The position numbers and the translations under genes were made by a program. A DNA stretch of 64,000 bases, taken from Spirochaetia bacterium. GTDB lineage: Bacteria; Spirochaetota; Leptospiria; Leptospirales; Leptonemataceae. Location of the stretch: positions 62,001 through 126,000 of the forward strand of contig VFLI01000016.1 of assembly GCA_009885105.1 (NCBI GenBank). Reading direction: 5' to 3'. Within the stretch, counting starts at the first letter, position 1. Each line of letters opens with the position of its first letter. Shown here one piece after another: positions 18,102-26,767 of the stretch. The notes under the pieces are model-generated. The model had not been told where the DNA came from and did not search any database. It saw only the letters and a list, made by a program, of their open reading frames with translations.

Positions 18102-19043
18102 TTACAACCAGCCTTTTTTCTTGAAAAAATAGACCATGAGACCGCCGATGCCCGACATAATGAACATGGCTATATAGAATCCGAAATCCGATTTCAATCC
18201 TGGAATTCTTTCAAAGTTCATTCCAAATATACCGGCCACAAGACTGATCGGAAGCATGATCGCGGTCAGGATTGTAAGAGCTTTGATAATTTCGTTTGTC
18301 CGTTTTGTCGAAACAGTCACGTAAGCTTCGTGAACGGAGCTGATGGAGTCAATAATTCCGTCTACCTGATCACTCATGCGAATCGAGTGATCGTTTACAT
18401 CGCGAAAAAAGGCCAGAGCGTCGTCTGAAAATTGATCCAGACGCATTAAATGATCGAAAAGTTCGCGATGCGAATGAATGATTCTCTTTATATGCTGCAG
18501 CATGCCTTTGATTACAAAAATTTTTGTCATGTCGATTTCCAGATCGCTCTGAAAAACCTTTTCTTCAAATTCGTCCACGATTCTCTCAACGTTGTGCACG
18601 ATTTCCAGCGTGTGGTCTGTCTCCACGTCCAGAATTCGATGAACAAGAAATGCCGGCCCCCGTCCCAGCGAGGAATGCCATCTGTCCCAGTTGTTGATGA
18701 TATCCTGAATGTTATACCGCGGATCCGAAGTCAGCGTGATTAGATTGTAACCGAGCAGAATGAAGCAGAAATTGCGCGAGGAAATGCTCAGATCGTTCAG
18801 CTCCAGACCTCGAAAGAGAAAGAAAATATAGTGATTGAAGCGTTCGAATTTGATTCGGGTGATTGGATTGAGGATATCCTCGATTGTGAGGGTATGAATT
18901 TCAAAAGGCGTCAGAGCTTTTTCAATCTCAGCCTGATCATTTGACGAGATGTGCAGCCACCAGGGCTGCTCCGAGGAAATGACCAGATCCTCCGGCCTGT
19001 CGATTTTCCTGGCGGTATTCCCTGTAGTAAGAAAAATTTCCAT
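18102..19043 (-). CDS. corA: CorA-family magnesium/cobalt transporter
   Basis: A 313-residue protein with the CorA plan: a large soluble domain, a long helix (about residues 190-250) and two C-terminal membrane helices. The ion-selectivity motif GMN is present in GIFGMNFERIPG near residue 274. The first helix (LTILTAIMLPISLVAGIFGMN) and the short charged tail KKKGWL fit the family. It probably imports Mg2+ as a pentamer. It converges with the MFS gene, with 22 bases between the stops. Confidence 0.93.
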   Translation of the reverse strand: MEIFLTTGNTARKIDRPEDLVISSEQPWWLHISSNDQAEIEKALTPFEIHTLTIEDILNPITRIKFERFNHYIFFLFRGLELNDLSISSRNFCFILLGYNLITLTSDPRYNIQDIINNWDRWHSSLGRGPAFLVHRILDVETDHTLEIVHNVERIVDEFEEKVFQSDLEIDMTKIFVIKGMLQHIKRIIHSHRELFDHLMRLDQFSDDALAFFRDVNDHSIRMSDQVDGIIDSISSVHEAYVTVSTKRTNEIIKALTILTAIMLPISLVAGIFGMNFERIPGLKSDFGFYIAMFIMSGIGGLMVYFFKKKGWL

Positions 19044-19165
19044 ATATTAGATATTAGCTATTATTTCAAAAATGGCAGTAAATAAGTTTTTGATGCAATC
19101 CAGTCAATGGCAGGCATAAACACAGAATCAGTCAACTCAAATACTCCGGCAATTCTCCGGCGCGG

Positions 19166-19921
19166 CTATCTTAAAAAAAATATTTTATACTTTAAATCAA
19201 TTAGATAAAATATATAGATTGTAAAAAGAATCGCAAGAAATATTAGCAGGGTAAAGACAAGGGCGTATGCGTTTCTCACAATCAGTTTCCGGCTCTTTTT
19301 TTTCAGGCCCCTGCGCCGCAGATAAAGAAAGTAAAGCCCGAACGAGAGAAGGATTCCTCCCGCAACGTCGAGCAGCACATGAGCCTGCACGAAAACAACG
19401 GAACAGGCGACAAGAATCGCCGTAATAAAAAGCACAATGCCGTCGAGCCGGGACACCCGGCCTAAGGCCAGCGCCACGCCAAAAGCGATCCCCACATGCA
19501 GACTTGGAAAACAGTTCACAGGTTTGTCAATGAAATGGTTCAGATGGATTCCCCAGCTGAAAAAACCTGAAATCTCCGGAACGGTCCGCCTCACTTTTAC
19601 CGGAAACACAATAAAACAGATATACGCGATTGTTATCATCATGAAAACATATATGGCGGCATGCAGATAGTACCGGCGGTCTTTGATCAGGATGGCCGGC
19701 ATGAAAGGAAGAATGAGTGTGAGAAGATAAATGGAAAGCCATTCCGGACGAAATGGAATCCAGTCGTCCAGAAAAATGTGAATATCATGAAATTGATTCA
19801 GCGCAGTGACATAAATGCTGAGTGGAAAGAAAACTAAAATCCAGTAAAGCCAGAGAAATACAGAACCAATAAGAATAAAATGCTTTAATATGAAAGATTT
19901 GATTTTAGAAGAGCGGACCAA
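19166..19921 (-). CDS. PAP2-superfamily membrane phosphatase
   Basis: A 251-residue protein with about six membrane helices. The phosphatase motifs are CFPSLHVGIAFG (PSLH) and QAHVLLDVAGG (HxxxD), matching the catalytic core of PAP2/inositolphosphotransferase-type enzymes; the first motif (KxxxxxxRP) is weak, with KVRRTVPE nearby. It probably acts on a lipid phosphate at the outer face of the inner membrane. The start at 19921 lies 21 bases downstream of the purA stop on the same strand, so they may share a transcript. Confidence 0.8.
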   Translation of the reverse strand: MVRSSKIKSFILKHFILIGSVFLWLYWILVFFPLSIYVTALNQFHDIHIFLDDWIPFRPEWLSIYLLTLILPFMPAILIKDRRYYLHAAIYVFMMITIAYICFIVFPVKVRRTVPEISGFFSWGIHLNHFIDKPVNCFPSLHVGIAFGVALALGRVSRLDGIVLFITAILVACSVVFVQAHVLLDVAGGILLSFGLYFLYLRRRGLKKKSRKLIVRNAYALVFTLLIFLAILFTIYIFYLIDLKYKIFFLR

Positions 19922-19942
19922 TCATTCTCTCCTGATTGGATT

Positions 19943-21208
19943 TCAGAGAACTATTGTTTCTTCTCTTCCCGCGCCGACTGAAATCAATTTGATGGGCACT
20001 TCCGTGAGTTCAACCAGTCGGTCCACATAGGTCCTGCAGGCCGGGGGCAGGTCGCTCAACTTTCGCGCTTTGCTTATATCAGTTTTCCAGCCCGGCATTG
20101 TTTCATAGATTACTTCAACATCTTCCAGGCCGGTCGACGGAAACGCGTCAATTTTTTCCCCTTTCAATTTGTAACCGGCGCCGATTTTTATCTGATCATA
20201 ACTGGACAGCACGTCAATCTTGGTCAGAGCAATCCCGGTAAGTCCGTTCACGCGCGAAGCATGACGAATCAGTTCAACATCGAACCAGCCGACACGTCGC
20301 GGTCTTCCCGTAGTCGCTCCAAATTCACTGCCAAGTTTCCGCAGACGTTCTTCTTCCTCTCCATGAAGTTCGGTCGGGAAAGGGCCTTCTCCAACGCGCG
20401 TTGTGTAGGCCTTGCTTATGCCGATAACTTCTTTTAGATATTGAAATGAGATCCCGCTGCCTGCGATGGCGCCGCCCGTTGTCGTGTTGCTGGATGTGAC
20501 ATAGGGGTAAGTCCCGTAATCGATATCCAGACCTGTGCCCTGCGCTCCCTCGAGCAGAACCGTTTTTCCCCGCGCCAGTTCTCCGTTCAGATACAACGAG
20601 GTGTTTTTCACAATGCCTTTTATTTTCTGAGCGAACTTTGACAGGTCCTCGAAAAGAGGATCGATTTTTACTTCAGGAAGATTGTAAAGATTTTTGAGTT
20701 CCCTGTTCTTTGCCTCGACGATATGCTCCAGCCTCTCTCTGAGCCTGTGGCTCAGAAGGTCACCCACGCGAAGACCCACACGCATCATTTTATCCGCGTA
20801 GCAGATTCCTATTCCCCGTTTGGTGGTCCCGATTTTTTTCCCGCCCGCTGCCGTTTCTCTGTGGGCATCGATCATTTGATGCATGGGGAGAATCAGGTGG
20901 CAGGCATCTGACAGAACCAGTCTTTCCATCGCGTCGATGTTCCTGGACATGAGATCGTCGACTTCTGTGATAAAGGCCACAGGATCGAGGACCACGCCGT
21001 TGCCGATGACGCATATTGTTTTAGGGTAAAGGATGCCGCTTGGAATGAGATGAAATATGTATTTCTGATCCCCGACAAGGACTGTGTGGCCCGCATTCGC
21101 TCCGCCCTGGTAACGCACAATAAGGTTGATTTCCCCGCTCAGGAAATCAATTACCTTTGCCTTACCTTCATCGCCCCACTGGGCACCTACAACTAGTTTC
21201 GCGCTCAT
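19943..21208 (-). CDS. purA: Adenylosuccinate synthetase
   Basis: A 421-residue enzyme of AMP synthesis that joins IMP and aspartate using GTP. The catalytic loop reads QWGDEGKAKVIDFL, where most bacteria have GDEGKGK. Other motifs are YQGGANAGHTV, GNGVVLDP, GTTKRGIG, LLEGAQGTGLDIDYGTYPYVTSS and the C-terminal LTKIDVLSS. The Gly-to-Ala change and GTTKRG instead of GTTGRG may be spirochaete features, as the rest is well conserved. It follows hisZ by 9 bases in the same direction. Confidence 0.96.
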   Translation of the reverse strand: MSAKLVVGAQWGDEGKAKVIDFLSGEINLIVRYQGGANAGHTVLVGDQKYIFHLIPSGILYPKTICVIGNGVVLDPVAFITEVDDLMSRNIDAMERLVLSDACHLILPMHQMIDAHRETAAGGKKIGTTKRGIGICYADKMMRVGLRVGDLLSHRLRERLEHIVEAKNRELKNLYNLPEVKIDPLFEDLSKFAQKIKGIVKNTSLYLNGELARGKTVLLEGAQGTGLDIDYGTYPYVTSSNTTTGGAIAGSGISFQYLKEVIGISKAYTTRVGEGPFPTELHGEEEERLRKLGSEFGATTGRPRRVGWFDVELIRHASRVNGLTGIALTKIDVLSSYDQIKIGAGYKLKGEKIDAFPSTGLEDVEVIYETMPGWKTDISKARKLSDLPPACRTYVDRLVELTEVPIKLISVGAGREETIVL

Positions 21209-21217
21209 ACTGATTAA

Positions 21218-22186
21218 TTATCGGCCTTTCTCATCGTAGAGATCTGAAAGAATGGTTAAATTTGCGGCAAAACCGCAGGCAGTTCTTGTTTTACCGGAGA
21301 ACATTTTAAATAGATCATCATAAATGCCTCCGGACAGCACTTTTTCCCGGCTTTGCGGTATGTATGCCTCAAAAACGGGACCCGTATAGTAGGAAAGATG
21401 TCTCACGAGCGAGAAATCGTAGAGCACATTTTTTACAGTGGCTGCCTCATCGATCAGTGCGGTCAATTCCGGCCGGTTCCTGCATAGACTGCGCAGTTTC
21501 TCGAGCGCGGATGCAGAACCAAAAACAAGCGGTATTTCAGACAGAAGCGTGCATGTTGCCGCATCAAGCTCGTAAGCCTGACACAGTCGAACTATTTTGG
21601 CCGTGTCTTTATTGTGGAAGGATTCCGAAAGCGATTCTCGCAAATCCGCTGGCAGATCCTTGAATAGATAGTCCAGAAATCGAACATCTCCGTAGATGAT
21701 GGAGGGAACAAAACCGGCTCTTTCCAGACAGACTCTGGCCAGGTCCAGAATCTCGGAAAAACGTGTATTTGAATCATCGCCGATCAGTTCCACACCCGCC
21801 TGAAGAATTTCTCTTTTGTGCCCCGAACCCCAGGGTTGATCGTGAAATACCGGCTGAATATAAGAAAATCGGCCCGGTGAGTTCTCTCCCAATCGTCCGC
21901 TGGCGGCGGCCTTGACTACCTGAACGGTCAGATCGGAGCGAAACGCCAGCGCCTCGCCATCGCTGTCTCTGGTTTCAAAGAATCCGCTGTGATTGGCCCG
22001 GCTTGCCGTTAACTGAAAAGTGGGGAGATAGTCCAGAGCAGGCGGGATGATTTCCTGATAGCTCTTCAGACCGAACATTTCACGGAAAAGCCCCTGAAGC
22101 AGCAGGCAGCGCCTGGCCTCCGGGGCATTGTAAAACCGGAAACCGCGCGGGATCCAGCTTTTATATTTTTCATTACCTTCTATCAT
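21218..22186 (-). CDS. hisZ: ATP phosphoribosyltransferase regulatory subunit (HisZ)
   Basis: A 322-residue class II tRNA-synthetase-like protein related to histidyl-tRNA synthetase but without an anticodon domain, which fits HisZ, the regulatory partner of short-form HisG. It begins with WIPRGFRFYNAPEARR, has AFRSDLTVQVVKA (motif 2 region), a SYIQPVFHDQPWGSGHKREILQAGVE segment split across loops, and YYTGPVFEAYIP near the end with GGIYDDL. hisG itself is not in the window. It leads the transcript hisZ-purA-PAP2. Confidence 0.85.
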   Translation of the reverse strand: MIEGNEKYKSWIPRGFRFYNAPEARRCLLLQGLFREMFGLKSYQEIIPPALDYLPTFQLTASRANHSGFFETRDSDGEALAFRSDLTVQVVKAAASGRLGENSPGRFSYIQPVFHDQPWGSGHKREILQAGVELIGDDSNTRFSEILDLARVCLERAGFVPSIIYGDVRFLDYLFKDLPADLRESLSESFHNKDTAKIVRLCQAYELDAATCTLLSEIPLVFGSASALEKLRSLCRNRPELTALIDEAATVKNVLYDFSLVRHLSYYTGPVFEAYIPQSREKVLSGGIYDDLFKMFSGKTRTACGFAANLTILSDLYDEKGR

Positions 22187-22359
22187 GGACTGGTTATATT
22201 GGAAGAGATTTGCAGTCCTGGCGAGCTGGCAATTACTTTACAGGACATGGATTGTCAGAATTATTGCTTTGCTTCCTGGATTGGGCTGAAGGCGCCGAGT
22301 CGACAAGGATTTCCTGCTACTGTAAATGTGCAAAGTAGACGATTTTTATATATGGTACT

Positions 22360-23313
22360 ATGAAAATGAAAAGCGGATCAAAACTATTTCTCTCGGCACT
22401 GATATCCTTTACACTGTCCTTCATCAGCCTCTTTGCAGTCACTGGATTTGTGCTGTACTCCTCCTGGAAGACCACGCTGGATGAAGTGCAGAAAGTAATG
22501 AGGAACCGGACTGTGGAAACCGGCATCGCAATGGCATCCATCGCATCCACACAATTCACGGACGCCGGCTATGTAAATCTGTCAGCTCTGATGTTCGATG
22601 TTGAAAGAAACGCGCGCAGCAGAGGTTATCGCATTGAAAAAGCTTTTTTGCTGGACAGAAACGGGGTGGTCCGCGCGCACAATGACGCAACTCAGATTGC
22701 AAAAGAAAATCAGCAGAACTATAAAACAGACGAGTACCTGAGTTTCGGCCGTCTGCCCAAAGCATCGCCCTGGAAAGTTACAGTTGCAAACACTCCGGCG
22801 GCGCCTTCTGAACCTTTCTCTTTCAATCAGTCCCTGACCAGACTGGGGGCTTTTTTCAATTCATCGGATGCCCGGATCAACGATTTCAAAGGGATGATAC
22901 AGAGTATATTCAAGGACCGGACAGCGGTGAAATACCACTACGGCTTTGCAATATATCCACTGGACAGCGAAAATGCCCTGGGGGCCGTCCATCTGATGGT
23001 GAATGCGGATCTGCTCAATGAGGTGATTGAATCTTTTTATTACATGACACTCTGGGCTCTGCCATTTTCTCTTGCCGGGACGCTCATCCTGACGCTTGTA
23101 TCCACAATTCTTGTTTCGTTAATGGGATCAAAAAAGACAGCGGATGTGAATCTGGCGTCAGCCGGTCCGCAAATGAAGACGATACCAATGACCGGAAACG
23201 AGGTCGAGGCTGATGTTGTTGAAATTCTGGAAGATATTCCGGAGCTTCAAATGGGCAGACCTGGATCGCCCGGACAAATTCTTGATGCGATTCCACTGAA
23301 TCGTCAGCGGTGA
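22360..23313 (+). CDS. Two-helix membrane sensor protein without output domain
   Basis: A 317-residue protein with an N-terminal membrane helix (about residues 10-32), an extracytoplasmic domain of about 190 residues, and a second helix (about 225-250, WALPFSLAGTLILTLVSTILVSLM). The outer domain has DVERNARSRGYRIEKAFLLDRNGVVRAHND, which resembles a Cache/PAS-like sensor strand order. The cytoplasmic tail of about 65 residues is acidic and Pro-rich and has no kinase, HAMP or phosphatase domain. The STAS/zinc-ribbon gene starts 15 bases after its stop, so the two may form a sensor-effector pair. Confidence 0.75.
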   Translation: MKMKSGSKLFLSALISFTLSFISLFAVTGFVLYSSWKTTLDEVQKVMRNRTVETGIAMASIASTQFTDAGYVNLSALMFDVERNARSRGYRIEKAFLLDRNGVVRAHNDATQIAKENQQNYKTDEYLSFGRLPKASPWKVTVANTPAAPSEPFSFNQSLTRLGAFFNSSDARINDFKGMIQSIFKDRTAVKYHYGFAIYPLDSENALGAVHLMVNADLLNEVIESFYYMTLWALPFSLAGTLILTLVSTILVSLMGSKKTADVNLASAGPQMKTIPMTGNEVEADVVEILEDIPELQMGRPGSPGQILDAIPLNRQR

Positions 23314-23327
23314 ATTCTGAGTAATCT

Positions 23328-24443
23328 ATGCTGGAAATTTCCTCGGACAGAGATAAACAATCTGCAAAAACGGCGCTCAGGCTGCGGGGCCGCATCGATT
23401 CCGCCACGGCCGGCGATTTTGAAAAACTCTTTGACGGATTGATCCGATCGGGTAAAAAATTTTTTGCAATCAATGCGGACGGACTGGAATTTATTTCCAG
23501 CGCCGGCATCGCCTCTCTTGTGAAGCTGCAGAGAAAATTAAAGAACATCTCCGGCGGACTTGCTTTTATCAATCTGAATTCAGAAATTCGGATGCTTTTG
23601 AGTTTCTTTTCGCTTTCAGACGATCTGCCGGCTTTTGATAACGTGGCAGCTGCGGAGGAATTTCTGCATCAGAAAATGGGAGATCGTTCACAGGGTCTTA
23701 TTGTCGAACAGGATGATTCCGCATCTCCGATTCTTTCACAGTACGAACCTGCGGCAATACCGAGTCCCCGAACTCAGTCCGCACAGACAAAACCGGCACC
23801 AAAACCCATTTTTCCGGAGGATCAGATTCATTCCGGTCTTCTGCCGCTGCGCGCCTCAGAGACTGAAAAATATTCGGAGCAGGCGATGCCGTCTGTCGCC
23901 AGGCTCGATTCTTCCCCCAGGCCAAAGCCGGAACCTCTAGTGGAAATTCAGGCGATGCCGCATGCGGACACTCAGCTGCTGGCCGGACAGGGCAATGTAG
24001 GTTATTTTCCACAAATTATTCGATGCAGAAATTGCGGAGCGACTCTGCGCGTGCAGAATCCCGGACTGCATGCCTGTGCTGCCTGCAGAATTGAATTCAA
24101 TGCCGATGCAAGCGGACTTTTTACTTTTTTCCAGAAAGGCAGCCTGAATTCCTTGAAATCCAGAACAGTATCTGAACCGGCTTCCCCTCCCGTATTCTCG
24201 GTTCCGTCGAATAGTGAAAATCTATCTTCAGCATCTTCATTACCGCCATCAAGCGCAACAAAAAAGGCGGAAACGCTCCAGTCGTCTGTAAATACAAGAT
24301 TTACAGAGCCGGAAATCGTTCGCTGCGAACAGTGTGAAGCTCCCACGAGAGTTTACGGACCGGGCAGTTATTTATGTCCTGAGTGCAAAATTGAATTTCG
24401 TGTTCGAGCGGAAGGCACCGCTTCTTTTTACGAAAAACTGTAA
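23328..24443 (+). CDS. STAS-domain protein with two zinc ribbons
   Basis: A 371-residue cytoplasmic protein. Residues 1-110 form a STAS (anti-sigma factor antagonist) domain: LRGRIDSATAGDFEKLFD, then INADGLEFISSAGIASLVKL, where the Ser of the SSAG segment is the usual phosphorylation site. A Pro/Ser/Ala-rich linker follows. Two four-Cys zinc ribbons come next, near residues 230-265 (CRNCG ... CAACR) and 332-371 (CEQCE ... CPECK), each followed by a similar tail (GLFTFFQK and GTASFYEKL). This combination is uncommon. A partner-switching role with the SpoIIE phosphatase at 13.6 kb is inferred; the ribbons may bind a protein or nucleic acid. Confidence 0.78.
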   Translation: MLEISSDRDKQSAKTALRLRGRIDSATAGDFEKLFDGLIRSGKKFFAINADGLEFISSAGIASLVKLQRKLKNISGGLAFINLNSEIRMLLSFFSLSDDLPAFDNVAAAEEFLHQKMGDRSQGLIVEQDDSASPILSQYEPAAIPSPRTQSAQTKPAPKPIFPEDQIHSGLLPLRASETEKYSEQAMPSVARLDSSPRPKPEPLVEIQAMPHADTQLLAGQGNVGYFPQIIRCRNCGATLRVQNPGLHACAACRIEFNADASGLFTFFQKGSLNSLKSRTVSEPASPPVFSVPSNSENLSSASSLPPSSATKKAETLQSSVNTRFTEPEIVRCEQCEAPTRVYGPGSYLCPECKIEFRVRAEGTASFYEKL

Positions 24444-24450
24444 AATTGCT

Positions 24451-26064
24451 GTGAGTAAGACAGCCAGAAATTCGATAAAGCTTTCTTCCTTCACAATCGT
24501 GTCTCGATTTCTGGGTCTGTTGCGCGATCACTATCAGGCTGTTTTTTTTGGCACAGGGGTTGTCGCCACCGCCTGGGAAATCGCGTTCATGCTGCCCAAC
24601 ATGCTGCGAAATCTTCTGGCGGAAGGTGTGCTGTCACAGGCTTTCATACCCATCTATTCAGAGGCCTGGAAGAAGTCGGAGGACGAGGCCCGCCGCGTCG
24701 CCGGCGTGATTCTTGGTTTTCTTTTTTTTGTTCTCCTGGGCATTGTTTTTCTGGGCATCATTTTATTCCCCTATCTGCTGCCGCTGTACACCGGTCAGTC
24801 GGGCGACAGGGCCGAACTTCTGATCTATTTGAGCCGGGTCATGTTTGTTTTTATTTTGACCGTGAGCCTGACTGCGATTCTCACCGGTATGGCGAACACG
24901 CACCAGCACTTTTCCTTTCCGGCGATTTCTCCAATCATCCTGAATCTTGTTTTTATCATCAGCTTCTGGGTTCTGATACCTTTCGATTTTACTTCCGAGA
25001 CCAACGCGCGGTATCTTGCCTGGGGAGTTGTTATCGGAGGTTTTGCGCAGCTGGGAACTCAGATTTACTATGTGCGAAAAAAGGGCTGGTGGCCGGCGCT
25101 TACCGTCACCTGGAATGATCCCGCTTTGAAAAAAATTTTTTCCAGAATGGCTCCCGCGATACTGGGCGCCAGTCTTTTTCAGCTCAATCAGCTGATGGAT
25201 ATAGCGATTGCCAGTTATATGATTCCGGCTGAAGCAGGCGCTGTGCCGGCGCTGCGATACGCTCACCGGCTGATTCAACTGCCAACGGGCATAATCGGTG
25301 TGGCGCTTTCAACTGCAATCCTTCCAACACTTGTCCATTCGATTCGTTCCGATAAAGGGGAGGAGAATGCCGGTGAACTGATGAACGCCATTAGTTTTTC
25401 TCTTTTTCTGACAGTGCCCGCCGGAATAGGGCTTTATCTGATGGGTCCTGAAATTATCAATCTGCTCTTTTACGGCGGCGCCTGGGATCTGAAATCTTCG
25501 GCAGCGACCTGGGCTGCTCTGCAGTTTTACTGTATCGGCATTCCATTTTACAGCGCCAACAAGATCATCACCTCGACCTATTATGCGTATCAGGATACAC
25601 GGACTCCCATGAACATCATGATAAAAGTCGTGATTCTGAATTTTGCCTTGAACCTGGCCCTGGTCCCGATTTTCATGCAGGGCGGTCTTGCGCTTGCCAC
25701 TTCAATCACATCGATTGTCAACGGAGGCTGGCTTATGTTTTCACTGAGAAAGAAGACCGGAAATTTTCCTTACGGCCGTTTTTTTGATTCACTGAAAAAG
25801 CAATTCCCGGTGTGGATCTGTCTTATTCTATTTCTTCTTGCATTGAATTCTTTTTTCGCTTCAGCATCGGAGCGCGCAGGAATTACAGTGAGCGGATGGC
25901 TTGACGGAAAAAACATCCCCAGATACACGGCTCTGGTTCGTGTCTCTGCGGGCATCGCCGGAGCGGCCGTGATCGTAATATCTATGAGCATTCTTCTCAG
26001 GCTGCGCGAAATCAATGTTTTCAAGGATATCATTAATTCACGCCGTGCCGGTCCGAAAAGTTGA
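24451..26064 (+). CDS. murJ: Lipid II flippase MurJ
   Basis: A 537-residue polytopic protein with about 14 membrane helices. It begins SIKLSSFTIVSRFLGLLRD, the signature start of MurJ/MviN, and has FMLPNMLRNLLAEGVLSQAF and PIYSEAW. MurJ moves lipid-linked peptidoglycan precursors across the inner membrane. The start chosen is GTG at 24451, 7 bases after the STAS gene stop. An upstream ATG at 24334 lies inside that gene and would add a tail of about 39 residues with no family match. Confidence 0.93.
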   Translation: MSKTARNSIKLSSFTIVSRFLGLLRDHYQAVFFGTGVVATAWEIAFMLPNMLRNLLAEGVLSQAFIPIYSEAWKKSEDEARRVAGVILGFLFFVLLGIVFLGIILFPYLLPLYTGQSGDRAELLIYLSRVMFVFILTVSLTAILTGMANTHQHFSFPAISPIILNLVFIISFWVLIPFDFTSETNARYLAWGVVIGGFAQLGTQIYYVRKKGWWPALTVTWNDPALKKIFSRMAPAILGASLFQLNQLMDIAIASYMIPAEAGAVPALRYAHRLIQLPTGIIGVALSTAILPTLVHSIRSDKGEENAGELMNAISFSLFLTVPAGIGLYLMGPEIINLLFYGGAWDLKSSAATWAALQFYCIGIPFYSANKIITSTYYAYQDTRTPMNIMIKVVILNFALNLALVPIFMQGGLALATSITSIVNGGWLMFSLRKKTGNFPYGRFFDSLKKQFPVWICLILFLLALNSFFASASERAGITVSGWLDGKNIPRYTALVRVSAGIAGAAVIVISMSILLRLREINVFKDIINSRRAGPKS

Positions 26065-26095
26065 CGAACTCAAGATAGCGCCGTCTTTAAGTCTG

Positions 26096-26719
26096 ATGAC
26101 AGCAGAGAATTCCTATTTAGAATCTGATTTCCTCTCGCGAAAAATTCTCCCGGAAGAGTTTTATCTTCAGAACACGCTGGATGTGGCCAGGGCTCTTCTT
26201 GGAAAGATATTTGTGAAACTTGCCGGGGATGCTGTTCTTGCCGGCCGCATTGTTGAAACAGAGGCTTATATGCAGCACGGCGATCCATCCTGTCATTCCT
26301 TTCGCGGTAAAAATAAGAGGAATGAAATTATGTTCGGTCCGTCCGGACGCCTCTATGTGTATTTTATTTATGGAATGCATTACTGTATGAATGTTGTGAC
26401 ACAGGAGCAGGGCATCGCCGATGCAGTTCTCATACGCGCCGTTGAGCCCGTCGCCGGTATTGAAGATATGAAAAAGAACAGGGGCACGGATGATTTCAAA
26501 GTACTTGCGAAAGGCCCGGCCAGGCTCTGCCAGGCATTTGCGGTCGGGCGGGGGGAGAACGGACTTTCACTTCAGGGTCCGAAGATTCGCATCATTGACT
26601 CGCCGGATATGAAAGAAACGCAGGTCGGCCGTTCGCCCCGAATCGGCATTTCCAGCGCTCAGGATTTTCCCTGGCGTTTCTATGAAATAGACAGTCCTTT
26701 TGTTTCGAGAAATACTTGA
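26096..26719 (+). CDS. 3-methyladenine DNA glycosylase (MPG/AAG family)
   Basis: A 207-residue base-excision repair enzyme of the eukaryote-like AAG family that removes alkylated purines. The core is present: ALLGKIFVK, then GRIVETEAYMQHGDPSCHSF with the catalytic Glu, then RNEIMFGPSGRLYVYFIYG and YCMNVVT. It ends with GISSAQDFPWRFY, typical of the family. The start at ATG 26096 gives the usual length; earlier starts overlap murJ. It runs in the same direction 31 bases after murJ. Confidence 0.92.
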   Translation: MTAENSYLESDFLSRKILPEEFYLQNTLDVARALLGKIFVKLAGDAVLAGRIVETEAYMQHGDPSCHSFRGKNKRNEIMFGPSGRLYVYFIYGMHYCMNVVTQEQGIADAVLIRAVEPVAGIEDMKKNRGTDDFKVLAKGPARLCQAFAVGRGENGLSLQGPKIRIIDSPDMKETQVGRSPRIGISSAQDFPWRFYEIDSPFVSRNT

Positions 26720-26767
26720 CAGATAATTCATTTTTATAAACAGTGTTAAGTCGATCAGGAGAATGTC

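Noticed and set aside
24334-24450. Longer MurJ starting inside the STAS gene
   Set aside because: The added residues are the antiphase reading of the zinc ribbon region and do not fit MurJ.
26713-26745. TTGACA box as promoter of the aldehyde dehydrogenase
   Set aside because: The best -10 (TAAACA) is only 15 bases away; too weak to list as a site.
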